Assembly: GCF_040655735.1 (NCBI RefSeq)
Contig: NZ_JBFAKK010000003.1
Coordinates: 248,001 to 312,000, forward strand
Length of the DNA: 64,000 nt
Direction of reading: 5' to 3'
Origin: Phytomonospora sp040655735
Lineage (GTDB): Bacteria; Actinomycetota; Actinomycetes; Mycobacteriales; Micromonosporaceae
The position numbers were made by a program, and so were the translations under genes. This document shows, one piece after another, positions 52,612-60,278 of this stretch. Under the pieces are notes generated by a model, which worked only from the letters and a program-made list of their open reading frames with translations, was not told where the DNA came from and searched no databases. Each line of letters begins with the position of its first letter. Within the stretch, counting starts at the first letter, position 1.

Positions 52612-54311
52612 TGGCGCGCCATGAACTCGATCCCGCCCACCGCGAGCGGACGCTGCGCCACCTCGCCGAGCGCGAGTACGACGTGATCGTCATCGGGGGA
52701 GGCGTCACCGGTGCCGGGGCCGCCCTCGACGCGGTCTCGCGCGGGCTGTCGGTGGCGCTGGTGGAGGCCGCCGACCTCGCCAACGGCACCTCCTCACGTT
52801 CCGGGAAGCTCTTCCACGGCGGGCTGCGCTACCTCAAGCAGCTCAACTTCTCCCTCGTGCGCGAGGCGCTGAAGGAGCGCGACCTCATGGTCGGCAGTCT
52901 CTGTCCGCACCTGGTGTCGCCCGAGCGCTTCACCTTCCCCTTCCGCCACTGGTGGGAGCGCGTCTACATAGGACTCGGTGTCCTGCTGTACGACCTGCTG
53001 CGCCTGACCGTGACCCGCACCGTCAAAGGGCACCGGCACCTTTCGCGCAAGACCGTTCGCCGTGAGCTGCCCGCCCTGGGGCCGGGCGTGCGCGGGGGAG
53101 TGAGCTTCTACGACGTCCGCGTCGACGACGCCCGCCACACGATGATGCTCGCCCGCACCGCCGCCGGTCTCGGCGCCGACGTCGCCACCCGCACCGAGGT
53201 CACCGGCTTCCTGCGCGACGGCGAACGGCTCACCGGAGTCGTCGCCCGTGACGCCGAAAGCGGCGCCGACGTGCCGATCCGTGGTCGCGCGGTCGTCAAC
53301 GCCACCGGTGTGTGGGCCGAGCGCGTGCAGGAACTGGCCGGCGTCGCCTCGCTGTCGGTGACCGCCGCCAAGGGCATCCACCTCGTCGTCCCCGCCGACC
53401 GGATCGATCTGCGCACCGGTCTCATCGCGCAGACCTCCGACAGCATCTTCCTCATCCGCCGCTGGTTCGGGCACTGGCTCATGGGCACCACCGACACCAA
53501 GTGGGATCACACGCGCGACGACCCCGCTCCCACCGGGTCCGATGTGGACTACCTGCTGGCCCAGGCGAACCGGTGGCTGGAGAAGCCGCTCACCCGCGAG
53601 GACGTCGTCGGCGTCTACGCGGGGCTGCGGCCGCTGGTCAGCGGGAAGGGGGCCACCGCCGCACTCTCCCGTGACCACACCGTCGCCGAAGGACCCGCGG
53701 GTGTGTTCACCGTGGTCGGCGGCAAGTACACGACCTACCGGATCATGGCCCGCGACGCCGTCGACGCCGCCGCCCGCCACCTCGGCGGCGACGTCCCCGC
53801 CTCGGTCACCGAACGGATCCCGGTGATCGGCGCCGAAGGACTCGCGGCCGTCGCCGCCCAGCGCGCCCTCCTCGCCGAACGGCACGGGCTGACTCCACAG
53901 TGGATCGGCCATCTCCTGGACCGCTACGGCGCCCTCGCCCTCGATCTGCTCGACCTGATCGCCGAGCGCCCCGAACTCGCCGGGCCGATCGACGGCGCAC
54001 CCGGCTACCTCGCCGTCGAGGCGGTCTACGCAGCCACCGCCGAAGGCGCCGTCCACCTCGACGATGTCCTGGTCCGCCGCACCCGGATCTTCATGGAGAC
54101 CGCCGACCACGGCCTCACCGCCGCCGTCCACGTCGCGGCCCTCATCGCCCCCGCCCTCGGCTGGGACGACGAGCGCCGCGAATGGGAGATCGAGCGCTAC
54201 GGCGCCGAGATGGCCGCCGACCTGGCCGCCGTCGCCGCCCTCACCGACGACGAGGCCATGGCCGCCCGCGCCGCCGTGCGGCCCGCGCCCTGGACCGTGC
54301 GGCCGCGCTGA
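52611..54311 (+). CDS. FAD-dependent glycerol-3-phosphate dehydrogenase-like enzyme (GlpD/EryB type)
   Basis: The 566-residue flavoprotein has the FAD dinucleotide fold VIVIGGGVTGAGAALDAVSRGLSVALVEAADLANGTSSRSGKLFHGGLRYL and conserved GlpD segments RDLMVGSLCPHLVSPERFTFP, VNATGVWAERVQ, KGIHLVVPADR, MGTTDTKWDH, YAGLRPLVSGK and VGGKYTTYRIMA. It has a DAO_C-like helical end. It oxidises a polyol phosphate to a ketose phosphate and passes electrons to the quinone pool at the membrane. Linked by a 1-base overlap to the polyol kinase gene. Substrate by context: erythritol-4-phosphate-like, or glycerol-3-phosphate. Confidence 0.93.
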   Translation: MARHELDPAHRERTLRHLAEREYDVIVIGGGVTGAGAALDAVSRGLSVALVEAADLANGTSSRSGKLFHGGLRYLKQLNFSLVREALKERDLMVGSLCPHLVSPERFTFPFRHWWERVYIGLGVLLYDLLRLTVTRTVKGHRHLSRKTVRRELPALGPGVRGGVSFYDVRVDDARHTMMLARTAAGLGADVATRTEVTGFLRDGERLTGVVARDAESGADVPIRGRAVVNATGVWAERVQELAGVASLSVTAAKGIHLVVPADRIDLRTGLIAQTSDSIFLIRRWFGHWLMGTTDTKWDHTRDDPAPTGSDVDYLLAQANRWLEKPLTREDVVGVYAGLRPLVSGKGATAALSRDHTVAEGPAGVFTVVGGKYTTYRIMARDAVDAAARHLGGDVPASVTERIPVIGAEGLAAVAAQRALLAERHGLTPQWIGHLLDRYGALALDLLDLIAERPELAGPIDGAPGYLAVEAVYAATAEGAVHLDDVLVRRTRIFMETADHGLTAAVHVAALIAPALGWDDERREWEIERYGAEMAADLAAVAALTDDEAMAARAAVRPAPWTVRPR

Positions 54312-55181
54312 TCAGGACTTGGCGCCCAGGGTCTCGACGAGGCTCGTGAAGCCCTTCTCGCCGAGCCCGGCGTCGACGCCCCTGCGGAACACCTCGGCGA
54401 CGGCCGAGGCCAGCGTGGTGTCCACGCCCGCCTCGGCCGTCGTGCGCAGGACGTGCTCGACGCTGATCAGGCCCATGCTCAGCCGCTCCAGATCGGAGGG
54501 GTAATCGCCGGCGTCGGCCTGCGCGGCCATCTGCGGGAAGAAGTGCGGGTTCGACTCGGTGGCCGACAGCGCGTAGGGGAGCAGGTCGGTGGCGCTGATC
54601 CCGTTGGCGCGGGCGATCGCGATCGTCTGAACGTGGGCGAGCATCGTCGTCCAGAAGATGTTGATGACGAGCTGGTAGTAGAGCGGGCCGAGGCCCGGGT
54701 CCTCGCCGCGGTAGTCGGGCGCGGCGATGAGCGAGAGCGTCGCGGCGTGCTCGTCGAAGAGTTCCCGGGGGCCGCTGTAGAAGGCTGAGGCGGCTTCGGT
54801 GGCGACGAGGTCGGGGGAGGCCATCATGGCGCCCGACAGATAGCCCGCGCCGTGCCCGGCGGCCCACGCGGCCGCTTCGCGCGCGCGGTCGGGCGTGTCC
54901 GAGCTGAGGTTGACCACGGTCTTGCCGGCCAGCGCGGCCGTGGCGGGTTCGATGATGGTGTACATCACGTCGAAGTCGGTGAGGCTCAGCACGATCAGGT
55001 CACCGGCGGCCAGCGCCTCGGCGGGCGTCGCGGCCAGTACCGCTCCCTGCTCGACGAGTCCGGAGGCCTTGGCCGGCGTGCGGTTCCAGACGGTGACCGG
55101 GTGCCCGGCTCGCAGGAAGGCGGCCGACATCGCCCGCCCCATGGGGCCGAGGCCGATCACGGTCAAAGGGGTCTTCGTCAT
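54312..55181 (-). CDS. Imine reductase-like NAD(P)-binding oxidoreductase
   Basis: The 289-residue protein belongs to the 6-phosphogluconate/3-hydroxyisobutyrate dehydrogenase fold. VIGLGPMGRAMSAAFLRAGHPVTVWNRTPAKASGLVEQGA and VVNLSSDTPDRAREAAAWAAGHG, plus the C-terminal DPGLGPLYYQLVINIFWT, match bacterial imine reductases; the reduced-nicotinamide phosphate site is NRT. The usual Asp/Tyr proton-donor region is present as LYYQL, with Tyr. It likely reduces a cyclic imine or carbonyl compound. It is divergent from a TetR gene with two identical operators. Its stop codon abuts the GlpD-like stop. Confidence 0.82.
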   Translation of the reverse strand: MTKTPLTVIGLGPMGRAMSAAFLRAGHPVTVWNRTPAKASGLVEQGAVLAATPAEALAAGDLIVLSLTDFDVMYTIIEPATAALAGKTVVNLSSDTPDRAREAAAWAAGHGAGYLSGAMMASPDLVATEAASAFYSGPRELFDEHAATLSLIAAPDYRGEDPGLGPLYYQLVINIFWTTMLAHVQTIAIARANGISATDLLPYALSATESNPHFFPQMAAQADAGDYPSDLERLSMGLISVEHVLRTTAEAGVDTTLASAVAEVFRRGVDAGLGEKGFTSLVETLGAKS

Positions 55182-55200
55182 GGTGCGACTCCTCGCTAAA

Positions 55201-55213
55201 ACGAACGTTCTAT
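55201..55213. promoter_or_regulatory. TetR operator copy 1
   Basis: ACGAACGTTCTAT contains the perfect palindrome GAACGTTC and lies 20 bp before the imine-reductase-like start. It is identical to the copy at 55244-55256. Confidence 0.8.
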
Positions 55214-55243
55214 CTGGAGTCCCGACCGTAGCAGGTTGCTGTA

Positions 55244-55256
55244 ACGAACGTTCTAT
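55244..55256. promoter_or_regulatory. TetR operator copy 2
   Basis: This second exact copy of ACGAACGTTCTAT, 43 bp from the first, lies 18 bp before the TetR ATG. One copy per divergent gene indicates autoregulation plus control of the reductase. Confidence 0.8.
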
Positions 55257-55273
55257 CCGGTAGGATTCGGCCC

Positions 55274-55864
55274 ATGCCGAGCACCGTTGCGCCAGTTCAG
55301 GAGATGCAGACCCGCGAACGCATTGTCTGCACCGCCGCCCGCCTCATGCAGCGGCAGGGATACGAGGGCACGGGCATCAAGCTCATCGCCCGCGAGGCGA
55401 AGGCCACCCTGGGCTCGGTCTACCACTTCTTCCCGGGCGGGAAGAAGGAGCTGGCCCTGACCGCCATCGCCTTCAGCGAGAAGGAGTTCGGCGACCTGCT
55501 GGCCAGTTCGCTGGCCACCGAGAACGACCCCGGCGCCGCCATGCAGGCCTGCGCGAACACCCTGGCGGAGTACCTGGCCGCCGACGGCTGGGCCGACGGC
55601 TGCCCGGTGACGGCCACCGCCCTGGAGACCCTCGACGACCCCGACATGCGCGCCGCCTGCGAACACGCCTTCGCCCACTGGCGCGGCATCGTGTCGGAGG
55701 CCCTGGTGGCGGGAGGCGTCGGCGAGCAGGACGCGCAAGACCTGGCCTACACGGTGATCAGCGTCCTGGAGGGCGCCGAACTGACCGCGCAGGTCGCGCG
55801 CAGCCCGAAGGCGCTGGAGGTGGCGGGAAGGCACCTGGTGAGGTTGCTGGGGACCTACCGCTAG
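55274..55864 (+). CDS. TetR-family transcriptional regulator
   Basis: The 196-residue protein has the TetR DNA-binding domain (TRERIVCTAARLMQRQGYEGTGIKLIAREAKATLGSVYHFFPGGKKELALTAI) and a TetR_C-type ligand domain (AAMQACANTLAEYLAADGWADGCPVTATALE, DLAYTVISVLEGAELTAQVARS). The SVYHFFPGGKKEL and GCPVTATALE segments place it with AcrR/LmrA-like regulators. It should repress itself and the divergent imine-reductase-like gene until a ligand binds. Confidence 0.93.
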   Translation: MPSTVAPVQEMQTRERIVCTAARLMQRQGYEGTGIKLIAREAKATLGSVYHFFPGGKKELALTAIAFSEKEFGDLLASSLATENDPGAAMQACANTLAEYLAADGWADGCPVTATALETLDDPDMRAACEHAFAHWRGIVSEALVAGGVGEQDAQDLAYTVISVLEGAELTAQVARSPKALEVAGRHLVRLLGTYR

Positions 55865-55926
55865 GCAGTACGGGTTCGCAACTCGACCGTGACTCCGCCA
55901 TGACGTAGCTCACTCATCCTCGAACC

Positions 55927-57417
55927 ATGCCCGCCATACGCGTCGCGATGCGATGGGTAGCCCACCCGTCGACGATCGCCGCCGCCCTCGTCCTGCTCGT
56001 CAACGACCACATCCTCAAGGCCGCGTTCCCGGGCCTGATCACCGGCAAGCTCAGCGACTTCGCCGGACTCGCGGCGGCCCCGGCGCTGCTCGCCCTCGCC
56101 GTCGCCCTGATCGTTCCGCGCCTGCCCGCCACTGCCCTGGCCGCCACCGCACTGACGCTCACCGGCGCCGGTTTCGTCTGGGTCAAGGCCACCGGGGCGG
56201 GAGCCGAGGCGGCCTCGGCTGCCTGGAGCGTGATCACGGGCCCGTCGGTGATCCTCGCCGACCCCACGGACCTGCTCGCCGTGCCCGCGCTCGCCCTCGC
56301 CTGGTGGACATGGCGCCGGGTGCGCCCGGCACCGGACGTGCCCGCGTCGACGCTCGCGCGGGCACGACTGTTCGTCGCGCTTCCGCTCATCGTCCTGGCC
56401 ACCGCCGCGACACCGGCGGATCCACTACCCGACGCGGTGCTCGCCGTTGAGGAAGAGGCGGGCGAGGTCGCTCTGCACACCGGCTACGGCATCACGCGAG
56501 GCACACCCGACGGTGCCTGGTCGCCGATCGAAGATCTCCCCGACGGCGCCGCCGAGAAGGATCTTTCGAACGCCTCGGCCTGCGCGCCCGACGACCCGGT
56601 GCATTGCTATCGGCTGCACGAAGGCGAGGCCATCGGAGTCGACGAGACCTTGGACGGCGGCGCGACCTGGCGCACGGCCTGGGAGCTACCACCGGATCGG
56701 TGGCGATGGCTCTACCGGAGCCACGAACTCGACTCCAGCAACCGCCCGGGCATCGGCGACGTGCTCAAAGGCCTCGACATCCTCGTGCGGGCCGTGCCCG
56801 CAGGCCATCAGGTCGTCGTCGCCGCCGGGGTCGAAGGCCTCGTCGTGCGCTCGCCCGAAGGAGAGTGGAGCCGCGTGTCGGTGGACGCCGTCGGGGGCGC
56901 GTACGGGCCGTCGACGTTCCACGCCGGCCCGCTTCCCCTGACCGCGTTCGGCAGCGGGGCCTCGCGGGAGATCGGCTACGCCGTCCTGCTCGGTGCACTC
57001 GCCATGCTGCTCGCGACGACGATCTCGACCAGGCGCTCCCGGACACCGGTCGCGCGCATCTGGGGCATCATGTCGGCGGCGGCCCTCGCAGGGGTCGTTC
57101 CCGCCGTCGGGTTCACCATCCTCTCGGGCCCGGTCTGGACGGTGCTCTGCCCTATCGCGGTCCTCGTCCTCCATGCCGTCTTCGTCTTCCGCGGCCGCGC
57201 GCTTCCACGGGGCAGAACCCTGGCGAGCCTCGCGGTGGCCCTGCTCGTGGCGCCGGCCTTCGCCGCGCCGTACCTGGGCTGGAGTGTCGCGCGGCCGGCC
57301 GACTACGGCGTGGCCACGGCCGTCGCGGCGGCGTCGGCGGCCCTCGCGCTGCTCGTCTCCGTGCTGGTGACACTTCGCCTGTTCAAGAAGCGGGTCCCGC
57401 AGCCACGGCAGTGGTGA
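55927..57417 (+). CDS. Polytopic membrane protein with extracytoplasmic BNR/Asp-box-like domain
   Basis: The 496-residue protein has about four N-terminal membrane segments (STIAAALVLLVNDHILKAAFPGLI, ALLALAVALIVPRL and others). A ~190-residue outer domain (EEAGEVALHTGYGITRGTPDGAWSPIEDLP, DETLDGGATWRTAWELP, AGVEGLVVRSPEGEWSRVSV) and about four C-terminal helices follow. The DGGATW segment is an Asp-box-like beta-propeller turn as in sialidase/Ycf48-type domains. No enzymatic residues are evident, and I do not know its function. It ends in a strong hairpin shared with the convergent YceI gene. Confidence 0.65.
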   Translation: MPAIRVAMRWVAHPSTIAAALVLLVNDHILKAAFPGLITGKLSDFAGLAAAPALLALAVALIVPRLPATALAATALTLTGAGFVWVKATGAGAEAASAAWSVITGPSVILADPTDLLAVPALALAWWTWRRVRPAPDVPASTLARARLFVALPLIVLATAATPADPLPDAVLAVEEEAGEVALHTGYGITRGTPDGAWSPIEDLPDGAAEKDLSNASACAPDDPVHCYRLHEGEAIGVDETLDGGATWRTAWELPPDRWRWLYRSHELDSSNRPGIGDVLKGLDILVRAVPAGHQVVVAAGVEGLVVRSPEGEWSRVSVDAVGGAYGPSTFHAGPLPLTAFGSGASREIGYAVLLGALAMLLATTISTRRSRTPVARIWGIMSAAALAGVVPAVGFTILSGPVWTVLCPIAVLVLHAVFVFRGRALPRGRTLASLAVALLVAPAFAAPYLGWSVARPADYGVATAVAAASAALALLVSVLVTLRLFKKRVPQPRQW

Positions 57418-57433
57418 CCCCCGAACACGTTTA

Positions 57434-57462
57434 GGCCCCCGCCGGCTTCACCGGCGGGGGCC
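57434..57462. terminator. Bidirectional terminator between the membrane protein gene and the YceI gene
   Basis: A perfect 12-bp stem, GGCCCCCGCCGG (57434-57445) with its complement (57451-57462), has a 5-base loop. The plus side continues TTGTCGTT, a weak T-rich tail. Confidence 0.88.
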
Positions 57463-57478
57463 TTGTCGTTCCTGTTCT

Positions 57479-58036
57479 CTACGCCTGACGGATCGCCGAG
57501 ATGTCGAACTCCAGCGTCACCTTCTCCGAGACCAGGACCCCGCCGGTCTCCAGGGCGGCGTTGAAGTTGATGCCCCAGTCCTTGCGGTTGATCACGGTCT
57601 TGCCCTCGAAGCCCGCGCGGTTGTTGCCGTACGGGTCGACCGACGCGCCGGTGAACTCGAAGTCGATGGTGACCGGCTTGGTCACGTCCTTGATGGTCAG
57701 GTCGCCGGTCAGCTTGTAGTTCTCGTCGTCGACCTTCTCGACGCCCGTCGAGGCGAAGGTGATCGTCGGGTAGGTCGGCGCGTCGAAGAAGTCGTTGGTG
57801 CGCAGGTGGCCGTCGCGCTGCTCGTTGCTGGTGTCGACGCTGGCGACCTGGACGGTCACGGTCGCGTTGGACTTCTCGGGGTTGTCGAAGTCGAGGAAGC
57901 CGGTGCCCTCGTACTCCTTGAACTGCCCGCGGACCTTGGTGACCATCGCGTGGCGCGCGCTGAAGCCGAGGCGGCTGTGCGACCCGTCGAGGACGTAGGT
58001 TCCGGTCAGGGCGGGGTCGAGAACGGTGCTGCTCAT
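57479..58036 (-). CDS. YceI-family lipid-binding protein
   Basis: The 185-residue protein starts at ATG 58036 behind GAGGAGT. It has the YceI lipocalin-like barrel: GTYVLDGSHSRLGFSARHAMVTKVRGQFKEYEGT, SVDTSNEQRDGHLRTNDFFDAPTYPTITFAST, LTGDLTIKDVTKPVTIDFEF and the end GVLVSEKVTLEFDISAIRQA. Members bind isoprenoids or polyprenyl quinone-like lipids; no signal peptide is seen here, so it is cytoplasmic, as in many actinobacterial copies. It is divergent from a MarR gene. Confidence 0.93.
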   Translation of the reverse strand: MSSTVLDPALTGTYVLDGSHSRLGFSARHAMVTKVRGQFKEYEGTGFLDFDNPEKSNATVTVQVASVDTSNEQRDGHLRTNDFFDAPTYPTITFASTGVEKVDDENYKLTGDLTIKDVTKPVTIDFEFTGASVDPYGNNRAGFEGKTVINRKDWGINFNAALETGGVLVSEKVTLEFDISAIRQA

Positions 58037-58057
58037 TGTTTGACTCCTCGTTGCATG

Positions 58058-58075
58058 TTGTTGATGTATCAGCAA
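58058..58075. promoter_or_regulatory. MarR operator between the YceI and MarR genes
   Basis: TTGTTGATGTATCAGCAA is an 18-bp inverted repeat with one mismatch between its 9-bp arms. A further half-site TGTCAACAAC lies at 58098-58107. Both are AT-rich relative to the surroundings. Confidence 0.75.
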
Positions 58076-58123
58076 ATATAGCGAAGGAAGGCTGACGTGT
58101 CAACAACAGGGTAAGATCGAGTC

Positions 58124-58594
58124 ATGAGCGACCCCCGATGGCTCGACGAGAGGGAATCACGTGCGTGGCGCGGGTATCAAAACCTGCGCCGCGACCTCGA
58201 CAGCACCCTCGAACGCCGCCTCTCCCGCGACTCCGGCCTGTCCGCCGCCGACTACCAACTCCTCGTCGTCCTCTCCGAGACCGAGGGCCAGCGCCTGCGC
58301 GCCCGCGAACTGCGCAACGAGGTCCGCTGGGACCGCAGCCGCCTCGCCCACCAGGTCCGGCGCATGGAGCAGCGCGGCCTGCTGCTGCGCACCGAGTGCG
58401 AGACCGATGCCCGCGGCACCATGGTCGAGCTCACCCCGGAGGGCCGCCGCGCGATCGAGGAGGCCGCGCCCCCGCACGTCGAGGCCGTCCGCAACTACTT
58501 CATCGACCTCCTCACCCCCGAGGAGCTCGACGTCTTGACCTCCATCGCCGAGCGCGTGCGCGCCAAGGTCGGCGACGAGGGCTGTGACGAGTGA
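58124..58594 (+). CDS. MarR-family transcriptional regulator
   Basis: The 156-residue winged-helix protein has YQNLRRDLDSTLERRLSRDSGLSAADYQLLVVLSETEGQRLRARELRNEVRWDRSRLAHQVRRMEQRGLLLRTECETDARGTMVELTPEGR, the full MarR core with the DxRG wing. It probably represses itself and the divergent YceI gene. The ligand is unknown. Confidence 0.93.
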   Translation: MSDPRWLDERESRAWRGYQNLRRDLDSTLERRLSRDSGLSAADYQLLVVLSETEGQRLRARELRNEVRWDRSRLAHQVRRMEQRGLLLRTECETDARGTMVELTPEGRRAIEEAAPPHVEAVRNYFIDLLTPEELDVLTSIAERVRAKVGDEGCDE

Positions 58595-58662
58595 GACGCC
58601 TCTCACGTCCCTGAACGGATCGCGCCCCCGACGCCCGTACCCCGGCCGCGTCCGGCCTCACC

Positions 58663-59793
58663 TCACAGCGGCGACGCCGTGAAGATCCGCCGGATGCGGT
58701 CGAGCGCGACGTCCCCGTCGGGCTCCGAAGCCGGCCACGGCTTCGTGGTCCGCCCGCGCGCCAGCCTCTCCAGCAACCCGTGCTGCTCGATCACCCCGCG
58801 CGCGGCGTCCAGCACCGCGAAAGCCTGCTGGGCCTCCCGACCCTGCCGGTGCGCGGCGGTGATCCGCTCGGCGACGGTCGCGGCCTCGTCGACCGGCCAG
58901 GCCACGGCGTTCGACAGGTGGCAGTAGAGCCGGTCGAAGGCATCGGTGTCGACGCCGACCGCCGCGTCGTCGGCGAGGATCGCCACTCCCGCGACGGTCG
59001 TGACCGCGTCGGCCGAGGCCAGTTCGGGACCGCTCAGCGGGCGTTCGCGCAGCAGCCCGACGACGCGTTCGGCGTTGTCGAGGATCCAGCTCGCCTTCTC
59101 GTACCAGCCGGGCTCACCGGTCTCCGTCTCGGCGGCCGGCACCGCCCGCAGGGCCTCCAGCGCGTCGAGCCAGGCGGCGGCGTGCGCGCCGGTGACGCCG
59201 ATCGCGGCGAGGAACGCGGCGACCGCCGCCGCCGGCGGCCAGGTGCGCCTGCCGGGCTCGCACAGGTCGGCGAGCGTGCTCACCGGCACGGGTTTGGGCG
59301 CGCGGCCGCCGGTGTGCTCGGCGGTGCGCCGGGAAATCTCGCGCAGGCTGAGGTCGGAGGCGAGCCGAAGGTGCCGCATCGCGCGGGCGAAGTCCTGCGG
59401 TGAGGCGACCGAGGCGGGCGTCGGGTTGCGCGACCGGACCAGCGCGGTCACCTGTTTGAGCAGCTGGAGGGCCATGTCGTCGTCGACGGACGGCTCGCCG
59501 GGCTGGTCGGGCTGCCGCTCGTCGAGGGCGGCCTTCGTGCGCCGGTGGCGCTCCCGCCAGTCCCGGACGCCGGTCTCGTCGACGTCGCAGGCCCGAAGGT
59601 AGGCGCGGGTGGCCTCCCAGCTGGGCAGCGTGTGCCCGGAGGCGGCGCGGCACAGAACGCTGTGGGAGTAGCGCACGGCCTCGCCCATGTCGCGGTAGGT
59701 CGGCGACCCTGCGCGGCTTCGCAGCTCGCGCAGGTCGCGGGCGAAGGCCGCGAGCGGCCCGCCGGTGGTGATGACTCGTTCCCTGCGGGGCAT
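58663..59793 (-). CDS. Regulator-like protein with two XRE-type helix-turn-helix segments
   Basis: The 376-residue protein begins with an HTH region (LAAFARDLRELRSRAGSPTYRDMGEAVRYSHSVLCRAASGHTLPSWEATRAYLRAC), a pattern common in actinomycete XRE-like regulators. A second related segment follows at ~130-215 (DFARAMRHLRLASDLSLREISRRTAEHTGGRAP, PVPVSTLADLCEPGRRTWPPAAAVAAFLAAIGV). It is arranged like a degenerate repeat of the first. The C-terminal ~160 residues are helical and unrecognised. A long upstream region with TTGGTGC repeats precedes it. DNA binding is likely, but the target is unknown. Confidence 0.7.
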   Translation of the reverse strand: MPRRERVITTGGPLAAFARDLRELRSRAGSPTYRDMGEAVRYSHSVLCRAASGHTLPSWEATRAYLRACDVDETGVRDWRERHRRTKAALDERQPDQPGEPSVDDDMALQLLKQVTALVRSRNPTPASVASPQDFARAMRHLRLASDLSLREISRRTAEHTGGRAPKPVPVSTLADLCEPGRRTWPPAAAVAAFLAAIGVTGAHAAAWLDALEALRAVPAAETETGEPGWYEKASWILDNAERVVGLLRERPLSGPELASADAVTTVAGVAILADDAAVGVDTDAFDRLYCHLSNAVAWPVDEAATVAERITAAHRQGREAQQAFAVLDAARGVIEQHGLLERLARGRTTKPWPASEPDGDVALDRIRRIFTASPL

Positions 59794-60278
59794 CGGCTCA
59801 GCCGGTGACCGGGACGGGGCGGGATACGGGCATGGGTGTCCCCTTCGGGCGCTGTCCGCCGGCGGCGGAGCTTGGTGGGGACGGCCCGGTTCGGGCGCGT
59901 CCCCTCGGCGTGGGTCGTCTCACCCGGCGGCCGTGAGCGGCTCCGCGGTCGCATCCGCGGGGACCGGGCTCACCGGGTCCCGCAATCGTCGCCCGGCCGA
60001 CCGTCCCTTGTCGACCGACGGTTGGTGCCGATCAATCGGCCCGGTGCGAATTCCCCCGCCTCCGGCGTGCACCAAAGCACGGTTGGTGCCGCACCAACGA
60101 TTCCGGCGCAGGTCACCGCCGCCGATGGTCGCGTTTCGTCCGGCCGTCTGGTGCCCCGTGGCGCTTGGCTCCATGCTGGGAGCACCGGCGCCGAACCGCT
60201 TTCGGCGCCGACGGGATCGGCCCTCGTTGGCGTGGGTGAGTCTCGGCGGGGCCTCCCGTCGCATCGGGAGGCCTCCGC
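59794..60278. other. 485-bp intergenic region upstream of the double-HTH gene
   Basis: Frames here are antisense-like or Arg/Pro-rich and have no supported start. The region contains the TTGGTGC cluster (60022-60097) and no recognisable tRNA, riboswitch or classical terminator. Being between the stop of ubiA-type and the start of the double-HTH gene on the same strand, it most likely serves as a long regulatory leader. Confidence 0.5.
60022..60097. promoter_or_regulatory. Cluster of four TTGGTGC half-sites, two forming a palindrome
   Basis: TTGGTGC occurs at 60022-60028 and 60083-60089, and its complement GCACCAA at 60069-60075 and 60091-60097. The last pair forms the perfect 15-bp palindrome TTGGTGCCGCACCAA. 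Four copies of a 7-mer within 76 bp of non-coding DNA suggest cooperative binding of a regulator, possibly the product of the downstream double-HTH gene. Confidence 0.6.
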
